64,000 bases of DNA. Source: Bactericera cockerelli. Lineage: Eukaryota > Arthropoda > Insecta > Hemiptera > Triozidae. Position numbers and translations under genes: made by a program. Location: assembly GCA_024516035.1 (NCBI GenBank), contig CM044957.1, positions 23,329,570 through 23,393,569 on the forward strand. Reading direction: 5' to 3'. The notes beneath the pieces are model-generated. The model had not been told where the DNA came from, searched no databases, and saw nothing but the letters and a program-made list of their open reading frames with translations. Each line of letters begins with the position of its first letter. Positions within the stretch are counted from its first letter, which is position 1. Below are positions 32,203 through 43,789 of this stretch, piece after piece.

Positions 32203-35172
32203 CAGTGGCGGCTCGTCGGGTGAAGACCTGAAAGACATTTTCACCTAATTTTGAACAGGAAAAACACTACTCATAATCCCCCCCTTGAAAAAATGGCACA
32301 ATTGATCCCTCAAAGAAAAAAAAAAAAAAAAAGAGTAAGCTTTGTGTAAAATAGATCAATGCTGCTTAACATTTCATGTTACTTTCCAAGGAGAACACCA
32401 AATGTGAAGAACAATTCGAAATTGTCTTCAGTTGTCCTTGAATCAACCAATCAGAGTTGAGTATTTCCAAGTAGGTATCATGAAATATTAGGCAAGAAAT
32501 ATACAGGGGGGGCAAAAGTCTGAAACCCTGAATAACTTTCGAATGGCTTCTTCGGTAAAATTAAAATTTTGTACGGTCAACCGGCTAATAAGACCTTCTT
32601 TTAGAGCCGGGTCGATTTTGTTACCGGCCCCCATGTCGGGGCCAGGGGGCCAACTTCATTTTTTTAAAATCGAACCCCCACCTTGCGATACATTTTTGAA
32701 AAGGTTTTTAAATAACAAATACATTGGTGGGAAAATTTTATTTTTTTTAATATTAACTGTTCGCAAATGGCGTCCAACTTTCTGTATGCAATAAAGTCTG
32801 GAAACCCCTGAATATTCTTTCGAAATGGCTTTCTCAGTAAATTTAAAATTGTGTACGGTGATCCTTGGTATTAGATCTTATATTAAAAAGGGAACCGATT
32901 TTTTTTTACCGGCCCCCATGTCGGGGCCAGGGAGGCCAACTTCTTTTTTTTAATACAAAACCCCCACCTTGCCGATACATTTTTGGAAAGGTCTTATTAC
33001 TCCGACTTACCGTGCACAATTTTAAATTTACTGTGAAAGCCCTTTTCAAAAGATATTCAGGGGTTTCCAGACTTACTGCATTACACAAAGTTGGACGCCA
33101 TTTTTCAAACAGTTAATATTAAAAAAATAAAATTCGCACTAATGTATTTTCTTATTTAAAGACCTTTCCAAAAATGTATCGCAAGGTGGGGGTTCGTATT
33201 TAAAAAAATGAAGTTGGCCCCCGTGGCTCCGACATGGGGACCTGTAACAAAAATCGACCCCACTCTAAAAGAAGGTCTTATTTGCCCGGTTTATTTACCT
33301 TACAAAAATTTAATTTTACCGAAGAAGTCATTCGAAAGTTATTCAGGGGTTTCCAGACTTTTTGCCCCAACCTGTATATCTATGTAATATGCTACTGAGG
33401 ACAGTCTTCAGTTGTATTCAGTTTATATTATCTACACGACCTCATACGAAATGTCACGAAGCCACATACCATGTGCGATGTCATGTGTTTTTGATATTAA
33501 CATTGTTGCCAGTAGCATTATGCCAGACCTAGGAAACCAGTCAATGATTTAGCCTCCCATATCTACACAATCTTGTAATATTAAAAAAAAATAAAAATAA
33601 TAATAATAATAACGTAGGCGCTAGAAAGCAGGATTTTGTGTCAGGGAATTTTGGATATTATTTCTAATTTTTTTGGGGTTCTAGTTTTTTTAACATAGTT
33701 CCTAAACGATAGCCGATACCAATAAATTTTAACTATATTTATGTATCTTGTCAACTATATGTAGTATTAAAAAGGACATCTCGATTGAAGTCAAATCTCG
33801 GAAATAATTATTTAATGTAGGTACCGAAATTGAGCCAAATAAAGATAATCTGGTAATCTAGGTGTTCCAGAAGTTTTTAAATTAGGGACAATGGTGGTCC
33901 TGTTTAAGATCCTGACTATGGAACCCCTTAAAAAAAAAATCATGAAATTAGAAGTGTTGAAATGAAATTCTTCAAGAGAAAATTCTGTTCAGGCGGTGTA
34001 GTATTATTTTTTTAAATAAATAAATTCGTCTTACATGATTTGAGGGGATTTCTTTAAATTTAAAATTTACTCTTGAAGTTTGTAGAAATTTAGCAATGAA
34101 ATTAACTTGGCAACATTGTATCTCTTATCTGTAGAATGTAAACAAAACTTGTTTTTGCGCACTTTTTAAATTTTATTAGACCTTTTTCAAATCTTTTCAA
34201 CGGTAATCAAGTGACTTTTAATTTATTGGTGTAACTAGTTAATAAAGTTATTTCCCAGTATTTGATAAGGATAGAAACATTATTCCTACCTGATCTGACC
34301 TGTGCTTTTCATAATAAGTTGAATATGAAGTAGCTAGTACTTCTTTCAGTGTCAGAAATTAACATTATAATTATGCAGGTTGCAGGTAGCTAAGCACACA
34401 GCTTTCCAGTGAAGTACTTAAAATTATAAGGCAATATCTGTGGTTTTTCTTAAATACCTAGTCATTTTAAACATCAATGGTAACACAAATTTTAAGCTGA
34501 TTTTATATTTGTAGTAAGTAGTTTTCTTTGATTTATTTTTGTAATCTGGTGTTGGATTTTTTTTCCAGTTTTGGTTTGGAATTTTGTCTTCAACAACTTT
34601 TTTTTCCTTCCTAGTTCTAACTACTGAGGTATAATCCAATATTTTTATTTTAAATTCCTTTTTACCAATTTTTTTTTAATTTTTTTTTTAAGATGTTTAA
34701 TTTAAAACAATATTTCAAAGAAACAAGGGGAAAATCCCCACAAAATCAGGGGTTTCAAACATTAAAAGTAACCCCATTCAGATTAAGAAGTAATTGAGGA
34801 TAAGAAAGATATTAGATTACGGATCTCCAATTTCTCCAATTAACTATAACCACCACTAAAAAAGTAAACCCAAATGCCTGCCCCACAGCCATACAGTTCA
34901 AGCCTGAATTGGCTTATGAAAAATAAAAATGGCTGTGTACCGCTCAAGTGTTGACAAATTGTTCTCCAAAAAAAGTACCTATAAAAACTTATAGGGATGC
35001 AAAACTGGTATAGAGAAAATCATGCTCTGCAGGGGAAACAGCCATAACTTAAAATGGGCTGTTTTTATGAACCATAAAAACTAAGATCTGATAATTTAAT
35101 AATTTTATTTTTTCAATATTCTGGGTATTAATTGCCTTCACCAGTCTTAAAAGTCGGAGCCGCCACGGGGCT
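32203..35172. mobile_element. Non-autonomous hAT element, copy 2, inverted, with nested element F
   Basis: It begins CAGTGGCGGCTCGTCGGG and ends with GGAGCCGCCAC near 35165-35172, running antiparallel to copy 1 over its full length. Examples: the block at 32.21-32.50 kb is the complement of about 9.13-9.43 kb, and 34.4-35.16 kb matches 7.33-8.1 kb. The extra length is an 871-bp insertion at 32504-33374. The left duplication would be GGTCATGG; the right flank is degraded, so the 8-bp duplication cannot be confirmed. No transposase. Confidence 0.8.
32504..33374. mobile_element. TA-inserted inverted-repeat element F (871 bp)
   Basis: It lies within hAT copy 2 between TA (32502-32503) and TA (33375-33376). 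The ends are CAGGGGGGGCAAAAGTCTGA and the complement of a nearly identical end. Copy 1 of the hAT provides the empty site with a single TA. Internally, a block ('CCGGCCCCCATGTCGGGGCC') occurs at about 32621, again direct at about 32909 and inverted at about 33214, so the element is built of repeated modules in both orientations. No transposase; Tc1/mariner-type MITE by ends and target. Confidence 0.8.
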
Positions 35173-35174
35173 AG

Positions 35175-35265
35175 GGTTTTATGTTCCGGCTTCAGCGAAG
35201 ATTTAGTAAAGCAGTTTGAGTATTTGAGTCATCACGAAAATGAAACACAATTTGTAATAACTTTT
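35175..35265 (+). repeat. SINE family D, right half
   Basis: 'TATGTTCCGGCTTCAGCGAA' followed by 'GATTTAGTAAAGCAGTTTGA' continues the SINE interrupted at 32202. Compare the uninterrupted copy at 21.24 kb. Confidence 0.55.
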
Positions 35266-35269
35266 TATA

Positions 35270-35985
35270 TTGTGATTGAATACAAGCCCTAAGTGTGTGT
35301 GGGACTAGCCTTGCTTTCTTGACTTTTAAATGATTTGATTTGCATTTTTTTACAGGTTGGTGACGAGATTAACTTTTTTCCTGAAAGACACAATTAGAGA
35401 TTTACTACATTTTTAACCCCCCTGAATCAACCCCAACCGCCCCCCTTATGTGGAACTATCTGATGGCACAGTTAAAAATTTTCCCCCAAGGGTAAGTAAT
35501 GTAAGAGCCATGAGGGTGATTTTTCAGCGCGTATCTCTTAGCAACTATTTTGTGAGTCTGTGTTTGGACTTCAACCATACACAGAATATTTCTCCCAATT
35601 GAGAAAGGGGGGATATAAATAAAAAATTTTAACAACTCAATCACTAAATAGAAGTGAAGAAATGTTCAGATTTATTTTACATTCAGGCTGCGGCTAAATG
35701 TTTACAAACCCAATTCACGCCTTTGGCAAGGATGTTTGTCAGGGTTACTTTAGGGTGTGTTTTTTGGATTGGGACCCAGCGTCTGAGCAAACCCGCGGCC
35801 GAGGGGAAGGCATGCTTAGATCACATAAAACATCCTTCCACCCCCATTCCCCATAGTCCTCGGATTAATGCCCATAAATTTATACATCCTTTCTGGGTTG
35901 TACTTATTACCTTTGATTTTTCCCCTCTTTTCCTCGATCTTTCCTAATACCTCATGACAAATTTTACTAAAAGAATGATTTTTTT
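35270..35985. other. Tetraspanin intron, nothing recognised
   Basis: No credible exon or classified repeat. Open frames here (up to 97 codons) have no family features. Confidence 0.4.
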
Positions 35986-35989
35986 CTTT

Positions 35990-36630
35990 CCCTTATCCTA
36001 TAATAAGGAAAATATTGTATTCGTCGAAAAATTTGAACCCACCCCGTTTTTCACATTTTTGGGGCGAATTAAAAGCCCAGGATACCAAAAAAGTTGTTTT
36101 AAACCAATTGGTTCCGTGCCGTCTGTCTGGCTGTGTTAAACAGGATATCCGAGAAACCCGGTAAGAGCTAGAGACTTGAAATTTGGTATCTAATTATAAT
36201 TATACACCAACAAACCCACGAAACTTTGGGGGAATCGGCCGCCGGCGGCCCCCGGACCGCAAATATTGGCCGCAAGTGCCGCTTCTTTGAATTGGGTAAA
36301 GATACAAAAAAAATTTTGAGAACCCAAATTATGTCTTAGATTAAAAAAATAATAGGGTCCCCTTCTGATCATTTTTTTGATATCTTAACTTTTTGGACCC
36401 GGCCCCAATTTACCGGTTATTTTGGGGGGGACCCGCTTTGATTAACTTTTTATTATTTATCGTAATGGGGGGTTGTGACATATCAATCCAATGATTTGGG
36501 CTGATTACGAATTTGTATATTGTTTTTTAGCTAAAGGGTTTCCTTTTTTAGTCACCATGGCTTTTGTCCTGTTCCAATTCCTTATAATTATGATAAGGAA
36601 AGTCGTGTGATGTTTTACACCAGTTTTTTT
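35990..36630 (-). repeat. Repeat family A, inverted copy
   Basis: Starts with the terminal palindrome (CCTTATCCTATAATAAGG) and runs through the complement of the microsatellite, GCGGC block and 'CACCATGG' segment to 'GTCGTGTGATGTTTTACACC'. Mild run-length distortion relative to the 14.1-kb copy. Confidence 0.7.
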
Positions 36631-36639
36631 TTTTTATAT

Positions 36640-38930
36640 ATTTATAACAACAACGGTTAGCTTTCGTTTCTAGAACCTTCTTGAGACTTTTTTTTGTGTT
36701 TGATAAATTTCTAGCGATTTCAAGTAATTTTTAAATAAAAATTTTTTTTTTTTCACATTCTGTTCAGGTAGTGTCAAACAAACTTTTTGACTTTGGCAAT
36801 CCAAGAGAACACTTGCTGCATTACCCTCTTTGGATTGCTAGGGACAATCTTGAGACTTTGAATTAGAAATTACCTACATTATAAAATGAAAATTTATATC
36901 TATAAAATTAACCTGTTTCCTTGAAAAACTTGAAATTTTGCACATGGTCGTAAAAAATATTCTTTAATTTTTTCTCGAAATTCCCAAGTGACGAGCTTCA
37001 ACTGAAAGCGAGAAGCTTTTAAGCAAAGGGGTTTTTAAAGGTTTTTGGGGTTTACGTATCAACGCGAAATTCGATGAGCCGTTCTTGAGTTATGCCGGGT
37101 AAGGTAAAAAAAAAATGGATGGTGACACAAGAAATTATTCACGTTTTTTCCTAAATGACAATTTTGTGTGTGTGTGTGTGTGTGGTTGTATGTGAGGGCC
37201 CGGTCAATAATTCATGTTCTAACAAGTAACTAATGGTTCCAATGCTTTCTACTGCTCGGGGAAAACTAATTTTAGTTCAAGAAATATGACCAAGTAGGTG
37301 AAATGTAAACCTTACCTAGTTTTTTTAATCAAATTAATGGAATTTCTATTTTCCATGGATTCCGAAACTACTACCTGGTGATTGAGAAAAAATACACTAA
37401 ATTTATACTAACTCCTATATCTCCAAAAGTGCTTAACCGATTTTCTTCAAATTTGTTTTATATGGTAGAATATCTTTTTTTCCTACATTCTAAAAATTCT
37501 GTATCGGCAAGTCTTAGACCTCATTTTCGCCTCTTTTGTCCAAAAATTTGGATTTTTCTTAAATATCAGAGCTAAATCATAATTAATTAAAAAACTGACT
37601 TTTGAAAAAATTGGGTGATTCCATTCCTTTCCTTTCTATAGGATAAGGAAAGCAAAAAATGATTATCAATGTAAAACGCGAATACGCATATTATACCAAC
37701 TAATTTTATACTAAATCACTTTCTATCTACAAAAGCCCTTAACCGATTTTCTTCAAATTTTTCATATGGTAGAATATCGTTTTTCCTACATTCTAGGTAC
37801 TATAAAAAATTCTGTATCGGCAAGTCGTAGACCTCATTTTTGAGGTTGGGGTGAGACTAAATGGACGCCCTGTATGTATTCGATGTCCTGATATTATTAT
37901 TTGTCTGTATCTATCGGAAATACTTTGATTGTTACTGAGCCGATTTAGCACAAAAAGTTTGCAGCGTGTTCGTTTGCACGTACCAATTAAACACGTACCA
38001 ACGTGTTTTATTCAAAACACAACCTTTCTGTGTATTTTTGGGGGATAATGTGCCTACGTCATACATACTAGGTTATTATAGGTAGTACCAACAATACCTA
38101 CATGTAATTGTATTCTTATCACGTTATCATATATTTTCACGGCTGACATTGTCCTTCTGAGCGGAAATGATGTGAGTCATGGGAGTGACATATTTTACAT
38201 GTCATTATCCTGACCTATCAACCCTGCACTAGAGGTAATAATATTTAGTATTTTATTAAAATAAATTATTAGGATGTATCATTTGGTTGTGTCCATGACT
38301 GGTAGATGAAAATAATTTAAAGTTTCCATTTTTACTGGTATCTGACGATAATTTCAGGAAACCTCGCGAGGTTTCCTTTAAACGAAAGACCGATGCATGT
38401 TCTCTCAAAAACTTATAAGTCCTACTCGAAATTAAACGGTAATGATAATAGATTTAAATATTTTTTTCGATATTAATTTATGGTTCAGAAGCTACCTAAT
38501 GCTTTGGAAATGTTGGTGTTACCGAGGTATGCTTAGAATTTCTTGGATAGGTAAAGTGACCAATGTAGAAGTGCTTAGACGAATGAATAAGAACATAGAG
38601 CTAATTTATAACATGAAAAAGATATGCAAAATGTTTTAAGAAGAAACAAATGTTTCCGTGTGGTACTTGGGACTTAAAAAGAATCTAGGACCTTGGTTTG
38701 CTCCGCCTGTCGTAAGAGTCTCGACTAACCGGAACAAACCCTAACAAAGTTAAAGGGTTTTCAATAGGCTCATGCAACAAAAAAGCCAAAGTCCTCAGGA
38801 TGGTTGGTCCTGCGGGACAAGCTTGGAATAGCAGGACAATGGTTAAAGTAATTCCAAACGAACCATACTACCTAAATCTGGGCTATAATTTATTCCACCG
38901 GTTAGAGACTTTCCACACCCCCTCGGAATA
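36640..38930. other. Tetraspanin intron, dispersed non-coding repeats
   Basis: Segments at 37.38-37.56 and 37.68-37.85 kb are copies of each other and of 40.49-40.60 kb (all contain 'CCGATTTTCTTCAAATTTG'). About 36.98-37.10 kb is related, inverted, to the 48.66/48.84-kb direct repeats. A GT microsatellite is at 37.17 kb. No exon recognised. Confidence 0.5.
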
Positions 38931-38942
38931 TCTTCTGCCGCT

Positions 38943-38977
<35 letters not shown>

Positions 38978-38978
38978 A
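38943..38978 (+). repeat. (CAA)n microsatellite
   Basis: About twelve uninterrupted CAA/ACA triplets. Confidence 0.9.
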
Positions 38979-39189
38979 AAGAACCAATGATAAGATTAGT
39001 TCTAGTTCCAGAGTACAATACTTGTTCGACATAATTTTCCCACCTTACGTAAATAAATCCATAAATATTCTGTGTATTACAATTATTTTTAACGTTTTTC
39101 TGTCCTTTGCATTAAAATTTACTAAAAATTTACATAGGAAAGTTCTGTTTATGATAACCTTTATAATTATTGATTTTATAAAGAAAAGA

Positions 39190-39852
39190 AAAAAATCTGG
39201 TGTAAACATCACAACGACTTTCCTTATCCCCCAAAAAGAAGTCGAATTCCGCCACTGGTGACTCAACGGTAACGGATACTTAAAAATCAGTGCCAAAATT
39301 CGTATATCAGCACCTTAAAATCATTGGATTGATATGTCGCAAACCCCCATCTGGGGTAAATAATTAAAAAAGTTAGTCCAGCGGGTCCCCCCAAAATACC
39401 GGTAAAATTGAGGCCGGGTTCCAAAAAAGTTCAAGATATCAAAAAAATGATGAATAGACCCCTATTATTTTTTTAATCTGAGAATATGTTGTTCTCTAAC
39501 TTTTTTTTGTATCTTTAAACCCAATTTAAAGAAGCGGCGCTTGGCGGCTAATATTTGCGGCCCTGCGGCCGCGAATGCGGCTGATTTTCAACCAAAAGTT
39601 TCATGGTTCGTCTGGTGTATAAAATAAATTACCATACCAAATTTCAAGTCTCTAGCTCTTACCGTTTCTCGAGATATCCTGTTTTACACACACACACAGA
39701 CAGACAGACAGACAGACGCACGGACCAATGGCTGAAAACAACTTTTTTGGTATCCTGAGGCTATGATTCGTCCAGAAATGTGAAAAACTGGGTAGGTCAA
39801 ATTTTCGACGAATAACAATACTTTCCTTATTTATAGATAAGGAAAGTAAAAA
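39190..39852 (+). repeat. Repeat family A, direct copy without SINE
   Basis: Complete-looking copy from 'TCTGGTGTAAACATCACAAC' to the terminal palindrome with ATAAGGAAAG, 663 bp. It shows the uninterrupted version of the site 'CATACCAAATTTCAAGTC' that carries a 5S SINE in the 14.1-kb copy. Confidence 0.75.
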
Positions 39853-39990
39853 TCTATGTATACAATGTCTTTTGATTGATTTTTTTAAAAGCTGTTTCCG
39901 AAAGGCAACTACTATTTTGTAGCAGTCCGTTAAATAATATTTAATTTAATTTTTAGTAAAATTTAATAAATTTTAATTGTTTCTCTCCAA

Positions 39991-40170
39991 ATGTCATGTT
40001 GCGGTGTAGATGACTACACGACTTCAGCCTGTCTCCCCTCGCTGGAACACTTCTGGGCTGCAAGTGCCCCCCGCCTGCTGCAATCTGGTCGGGAACAAGT
40101 TCGACTTTCAGCCTATTAGATCCCAACTGTATACACTCGGCAAAACCATGCTAACTCCTATTACAGAATA
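39991..40170 (+). CDS. Tetraspanin, large extracellular loop exon (CCG motif)
   Basis: Reads MSCCGVDDYT at the start, the invariant tetraspanin CCG motif. In other frames it reads SLEHFWAAS, then VPPACCNLVGNKFDF, then DPNCIHSAKPC, before the donor GTAAGT at 40171. The order CCG … P-x-x-CC … C … C is the disulfide scaffold of the second extracellular loop. Several one-base breaks are needed to join these pieces, e.g. in the C runs at 'CTCCCCTCG' and 'GTGCCCCCC'. No AG immediately precedes the exon (CTCCAAATG), which may be another local error. The frame breaks match the +1-in-C-run pattern elsewhere. Confidence 0.75.
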
Positions 40171-40889
40171 GTAAGTTTTCTTCTATTAATTAGGGCGACT
40201 TTTAATAAATCCATCCGGGATGGAATAGAGAAGAAGACAAGCCAGAAAAAACATAGCCAATCCGCCAATCCAGTGACAATTATGTATTTCGTAAAAATGT
40301 AACATTTATTACAAAATAAATTTTTACATTTATTTTACAAATACATACATTTACTTATTTTTCTTGAAAGTTCAAAACTATTAGGTAAACTCCACTTGGC
40401 TGGGTAGTTACTGTACTTCGCACTAGAACAGCTAATAGAAGTTTTAGGCACCTGTAGATAATCATGGTACTTTGCCAGAAACATAATGAGAAAAATAAAA
40501 TAACTAAATGACCGATTTTCTTCAAATTTGTTTTTATATGGTAGAATACCTCTTTTCTACATTATCGATTTTACAAAAAAATTCTGTATCGGGTGTCCAA
40601 GTTTAATTTTTAAAAAAATTGAGAATCAACTCCAACGGACATTCTAAAAACATTCGGAAGATTCTAGGCCATTCCACATGATACCTTGGGGCTAAATTTT
40701 TTTTTTACTTTATGACGTAAGAAATCAAGGCATAGCTCCCCCTACCTAGACTCCTGATCCAAAAAGGATAATTTAGAGAATCGTGTCCATTTTTTTCGAA
40801 TAGATTTTAATGTAAAGGATGGGGCTCTTAGTAATGCTTCACAACAAATTATTCATACTACTACTATCTGTTCTTCACATGTTTTCCAG

Positions 40890-41041
40890 GGATGTTACGA
40901 GACAGTGAACAACTGGATGATGGGCCACTTGGAACTCGTGTTTTGGGTGGGGCTTGGCCTCGGTAATTCGAGCTAATCCTGATGGTTCTGGCTTTCTGTA
41001 TGTCCAGGTCTGAGGGCAAATACAACAACTCATGCTGCTAG
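40890..41041 (+). CDS. Tetraspanin, last exon (end of loop, TM4, C-terminus)
   Basis: The acceptor TTTTCCAG ends at 40889 and the stop TAG is at 41039-41041. It reads GCYETVNNWMMGHLELVFWV, the last loop Cys and the entry to TM4. After a one-base break near 40955 ('GGTAATTCGAG') it reads ELILMVLAFCMSRSEGKYNN then SCC and stop. 'E-L-I-L-M-V-L-A-F-C' with the conserved TM4 Glu and a Cys pair at the C-terminus is typical. It completes a gene spanning about 25.7 kb. Confidence 0.8.
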
Positions 41042-41132
41042 ACCATTTCCCACAGAGCAATATCAATTGCCAATACATTTGTTTTGTTTTGTATAAAACC
41101 AAAAAATATACATTTTATATATTATAAAATGA

Positions 41133-41399
41133 CTAGCCGCTATGCGAAGGTTAAAAAATGCAGAAAGGTTCAGTTCAAGGAAATCTCATTTAAGAAATCT
41201 ATTCCAGCTCATTCGGCACTTTCTACTTCGCGATATATGCTAGTATTTGAATAAGCTCAACTTTTGGAAAATGCATGACCGCACTGAGCCAATCGTTTGA
41301 TAACCATGCAAAATTTCACCTCAATCTGACTTGCGGTTCTCGAGTTATGGCGTTTTAGACATACACACACACAAACGAATCATTTTATAATAATTTAGA
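41133..41399 (-). mobile_element. Helitron-like non-autonomous element (267 bp)
   Basis: On the minus strand it starts TCTAAATTATTATAAAATG after an A and ends GCATAGCGGCTAG before a T, so it has TC…CTAG ends and an A/T target. The short stem CGC-ATA-GCG lies just before the end. The interior has the insect motif 'ACTCGAGAACCGCAAGTCAG' (minus strand). Related 5' ends occur at 46.23 kb and, inverted, at 48.03 kb. Confidence 0.65.
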
Positions 41400-41545
41400 T
41401 TCCTGTGTGTGTGTGTGTTTAAAACGCTCTAACTCGAGAACCGCATGTCGGATTGAGCTGAAATTTTGCATGTTTACCAATGATGAGCTCAGAACGGTTG
41501 TGCGCTAATGAAATCGCGCCGCAAGCCTAGAAGCAACGCGGCTAG
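41400..41545 (+). mobile_element. Second Helitron-like copy, head to head with the first
   Basis: Direct orientation: after a GT microsatellite it reads 'TCTAACTCGAGAACCGCATG' and ends AACGCGGCTAG before T. The 5' end merges with that of the minus-strand copy, giving a near-palindromic junction (ATTTTATAATAATTTAGAT). Confidence 0.5.
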
Positions 41546-41680
41546 TTTTACATAAAATATAAAATCATCTTGTGATTTTTCATTTGAGGTCTCTTTTTTA
41601 ACGCTACGATTTTTATATCCAGTATTTTTTTAATGAGCCTGATAATTATTTCGAAAATATAGTTTAGTGAATTAATTGAG

Positions 41681-42083
41681 TGCGTGTCTCGAAAAACAAT
41701 CTATGTTACACATTTTTGAAATCGGTTTTTATGTGAAAATAATGATGTGAAGGGGTTTAGAATTCTTAGCTTCAATTTTTTTCCATTCAAACAATGTTTA
41801 AAGACCCCAAATTTTGCCTTCAAACTAACTTAAAAAAAAAATCAGTGGAAAAAAGGGTTTATGTAAGAATGAAATATGATGTAGATCCTATGCATAATAT
41901 TGGGGATCTATGTATTGGGTATCCGATCCAGAATCCACGCGCTGACTTTTATAGTGAGAGTGAAAAAAGGTTGTATGTTACTTCTGGAACTGAGCGACGC
42001 GTACAGTCGGAAAATTCATCAGATTTTTGCTTCTCCTGTAAAATTTGATTTTTGTAACATAGATCGTTTTTTCGAGACACGCA
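41681..42083. mobile_element. Inverted-repeat MITE (about 400 bp)
   Basis: The left end TGCGTGTCTCGAAAAACAAT plus CTATGTTAC is matched by its complement at 42053-42083, about 30 bp each. No coding capacity in family terms. The 84-86 codon frames inside are unsupported. The target duplication is not clear. Confidence 0.6.
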
Positions 42084-42089
42084 TTCATT

Positions 42090-42411
42090 TTACTGTTTTC
42101 TTGTTGAGTGTGGTCCCAAACACTGTGTTCACTTTTGATTTCTGTTTTAATTTTTATTAGATTCCTGCAAGAATAAGTATGTAATGAAAATATAACACAT
42201 CACTTTAAACATTAACAAAGTAAAGCTAACTACATTTCTGGTCCAACTGCTACCCTAGACCCTATGGTAGCGACGGTACCAGGTAAGATAATCTAACCAT
42301 GTTATTAAATTTAAGAGGCTTTAACGGAGTTCCGAAAGTCGTCTATATCAAGTTGTAGGTACCAGGGTTTGGGGTCAAGGGTGTATATAGGCTCTAGGGT
42401 GCGAGGCTCCG

Positions 42412-42442
<31 letters not shown>

Positions 42443-43550
42443 TTTTTTTTTTTCATTTAGGCTCCGTTGTGGTCGCACACTAAGGGCCGTATTATGAAAC
42501 AGGGATTAAAGTAAATCCAAGCCGACCCTTAGATTTTATCAGCTGGTATTCTAAAATAAGATTTTCCATCACGGTTCAATTTTTTTTAAATAATGAAATA
42601 TGAGCATAATTCGAAACGGTGACGATTAAAAAAAAAAACTTTTACGTGAAGTACCTTTGACCAATATTTTTTGTATATTGTGTTCATTTCATTTTATGTT
42701 ATTATGTACGAGTATGTTTAAGGAAATTTTTATTTAAGTAATTTACTTTTGCTTTTGTATTTATATTATCAATGTATTGTTTCTTATGTATGTATCACAG
42801 TGGCGTAGCTATGATTCAGATGGAGGATGTTTTCAAGCTTTATCATAGGTGATTGTCGCGTCTTCATTGGCCTTTTAAGGGCTTATTAATTACTTTTGTT
42901 CGTTTTACGAGCGTATTAATTTGGGCAAAGTTTTTCATTGGTTAGATCTATCTCCCTCTAAAATTATGTCCCATTTATGCTGACTCACCCTGTAGATATG
43001 GAGTTCAAGTCCACGCCAAAAATCAAAATATGGTTTCTTGAAGAGCTTAAGCAAAATAATCCTTTTATTAACTTCCGAGGTCCCCTAGAAGGAAGTGGAA
43101 GTATTTTTTTACCTTTGCCCGATTTTCCCCAGATAACTTTTTTTCTTTACGTCTTACGGTATAATGACGTTTAAAAAAAGTACATTATCGGTTTCAAAGG
43201 TTTTTAAGAATAAAAAATACTCTGAAAGGTACCTATTGAAATGCTTTCTCTGAAAATTCAATATACATATTAATAAAGTAGTAATTTCAAAAATACAAGT
43301 ACAAAGTATGTATTTTCGTATTACATAAATACACACTCTGCTAAGTGTTGACATTTTAATTGTTTTCCAAGTAATAAGATAATTTAAGCCAAAAAATCAT
43401 GCATTAGAATTGCACTGAATAATAATAATACTTATTTCGCAAATTAATTGCCCTTTTCTTTAAAAATTTCTTCACCTCCCATCTTACAAAGTCTGGAGTC
43501 AGCTATTCAGTTTACATTAATGAATTTAAATTTTGATGTGCTAAAATTGG
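42090..43550. other. Intergenic sequence, nothing recognised
   Basis: AT-rich with a long T run at 42412-42437. No exon, RNA gene or named repeat seen. Confidence 0.45.
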
Positions 43551-43551
43551 A

Positions 43552-43782
43552 ATGCCAGGGTTACGTTGAATGCACCGGATCTCGAAAAGATCATCGAAGT
43601 TAAGCAACGCCCCAGCGAGGTGAAGACTTCGTGATGCTGGATTTCGGCCCAACCCAGGCTGGGTGAGGTTTAAAGTGGGTAGCAGATTTGTGAATTTCCC
43701 TGCGAATGGAGGGCAACAACAGCGCCGTCGGATATGACCTGTAGTTGAAAGCGACGTAAAACCTAAAAAAAAAAAAAAAAAT
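43552..43782 (+). repeat. 5S-rRNA-derived SINE, diverged + strand copy
   Basis: 'GTTGAATGCACCGGATCTCG', then 'CATCGAAGTTAAGCAACGCC' and 'AGCGAGGTGAAGACTTCG' (5S-like head), then the family body through 'GTTGAAAGCGACGTAAAACC' and a poly(A) run. The 5S portion is closer to canonical 5S at some positions (AAGCAACG) than in the other copies. Confidence 0.85.
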
Positions 43783-43789
43783 CGAGCTC

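Noticed and set aside
35654..35947. 97-codon open frame considered as the missing tetraspanin exon
   Set aside because: No TM3-like hydrophobic helix followed by a loop, and no matching donor. The region is mildly distorted.
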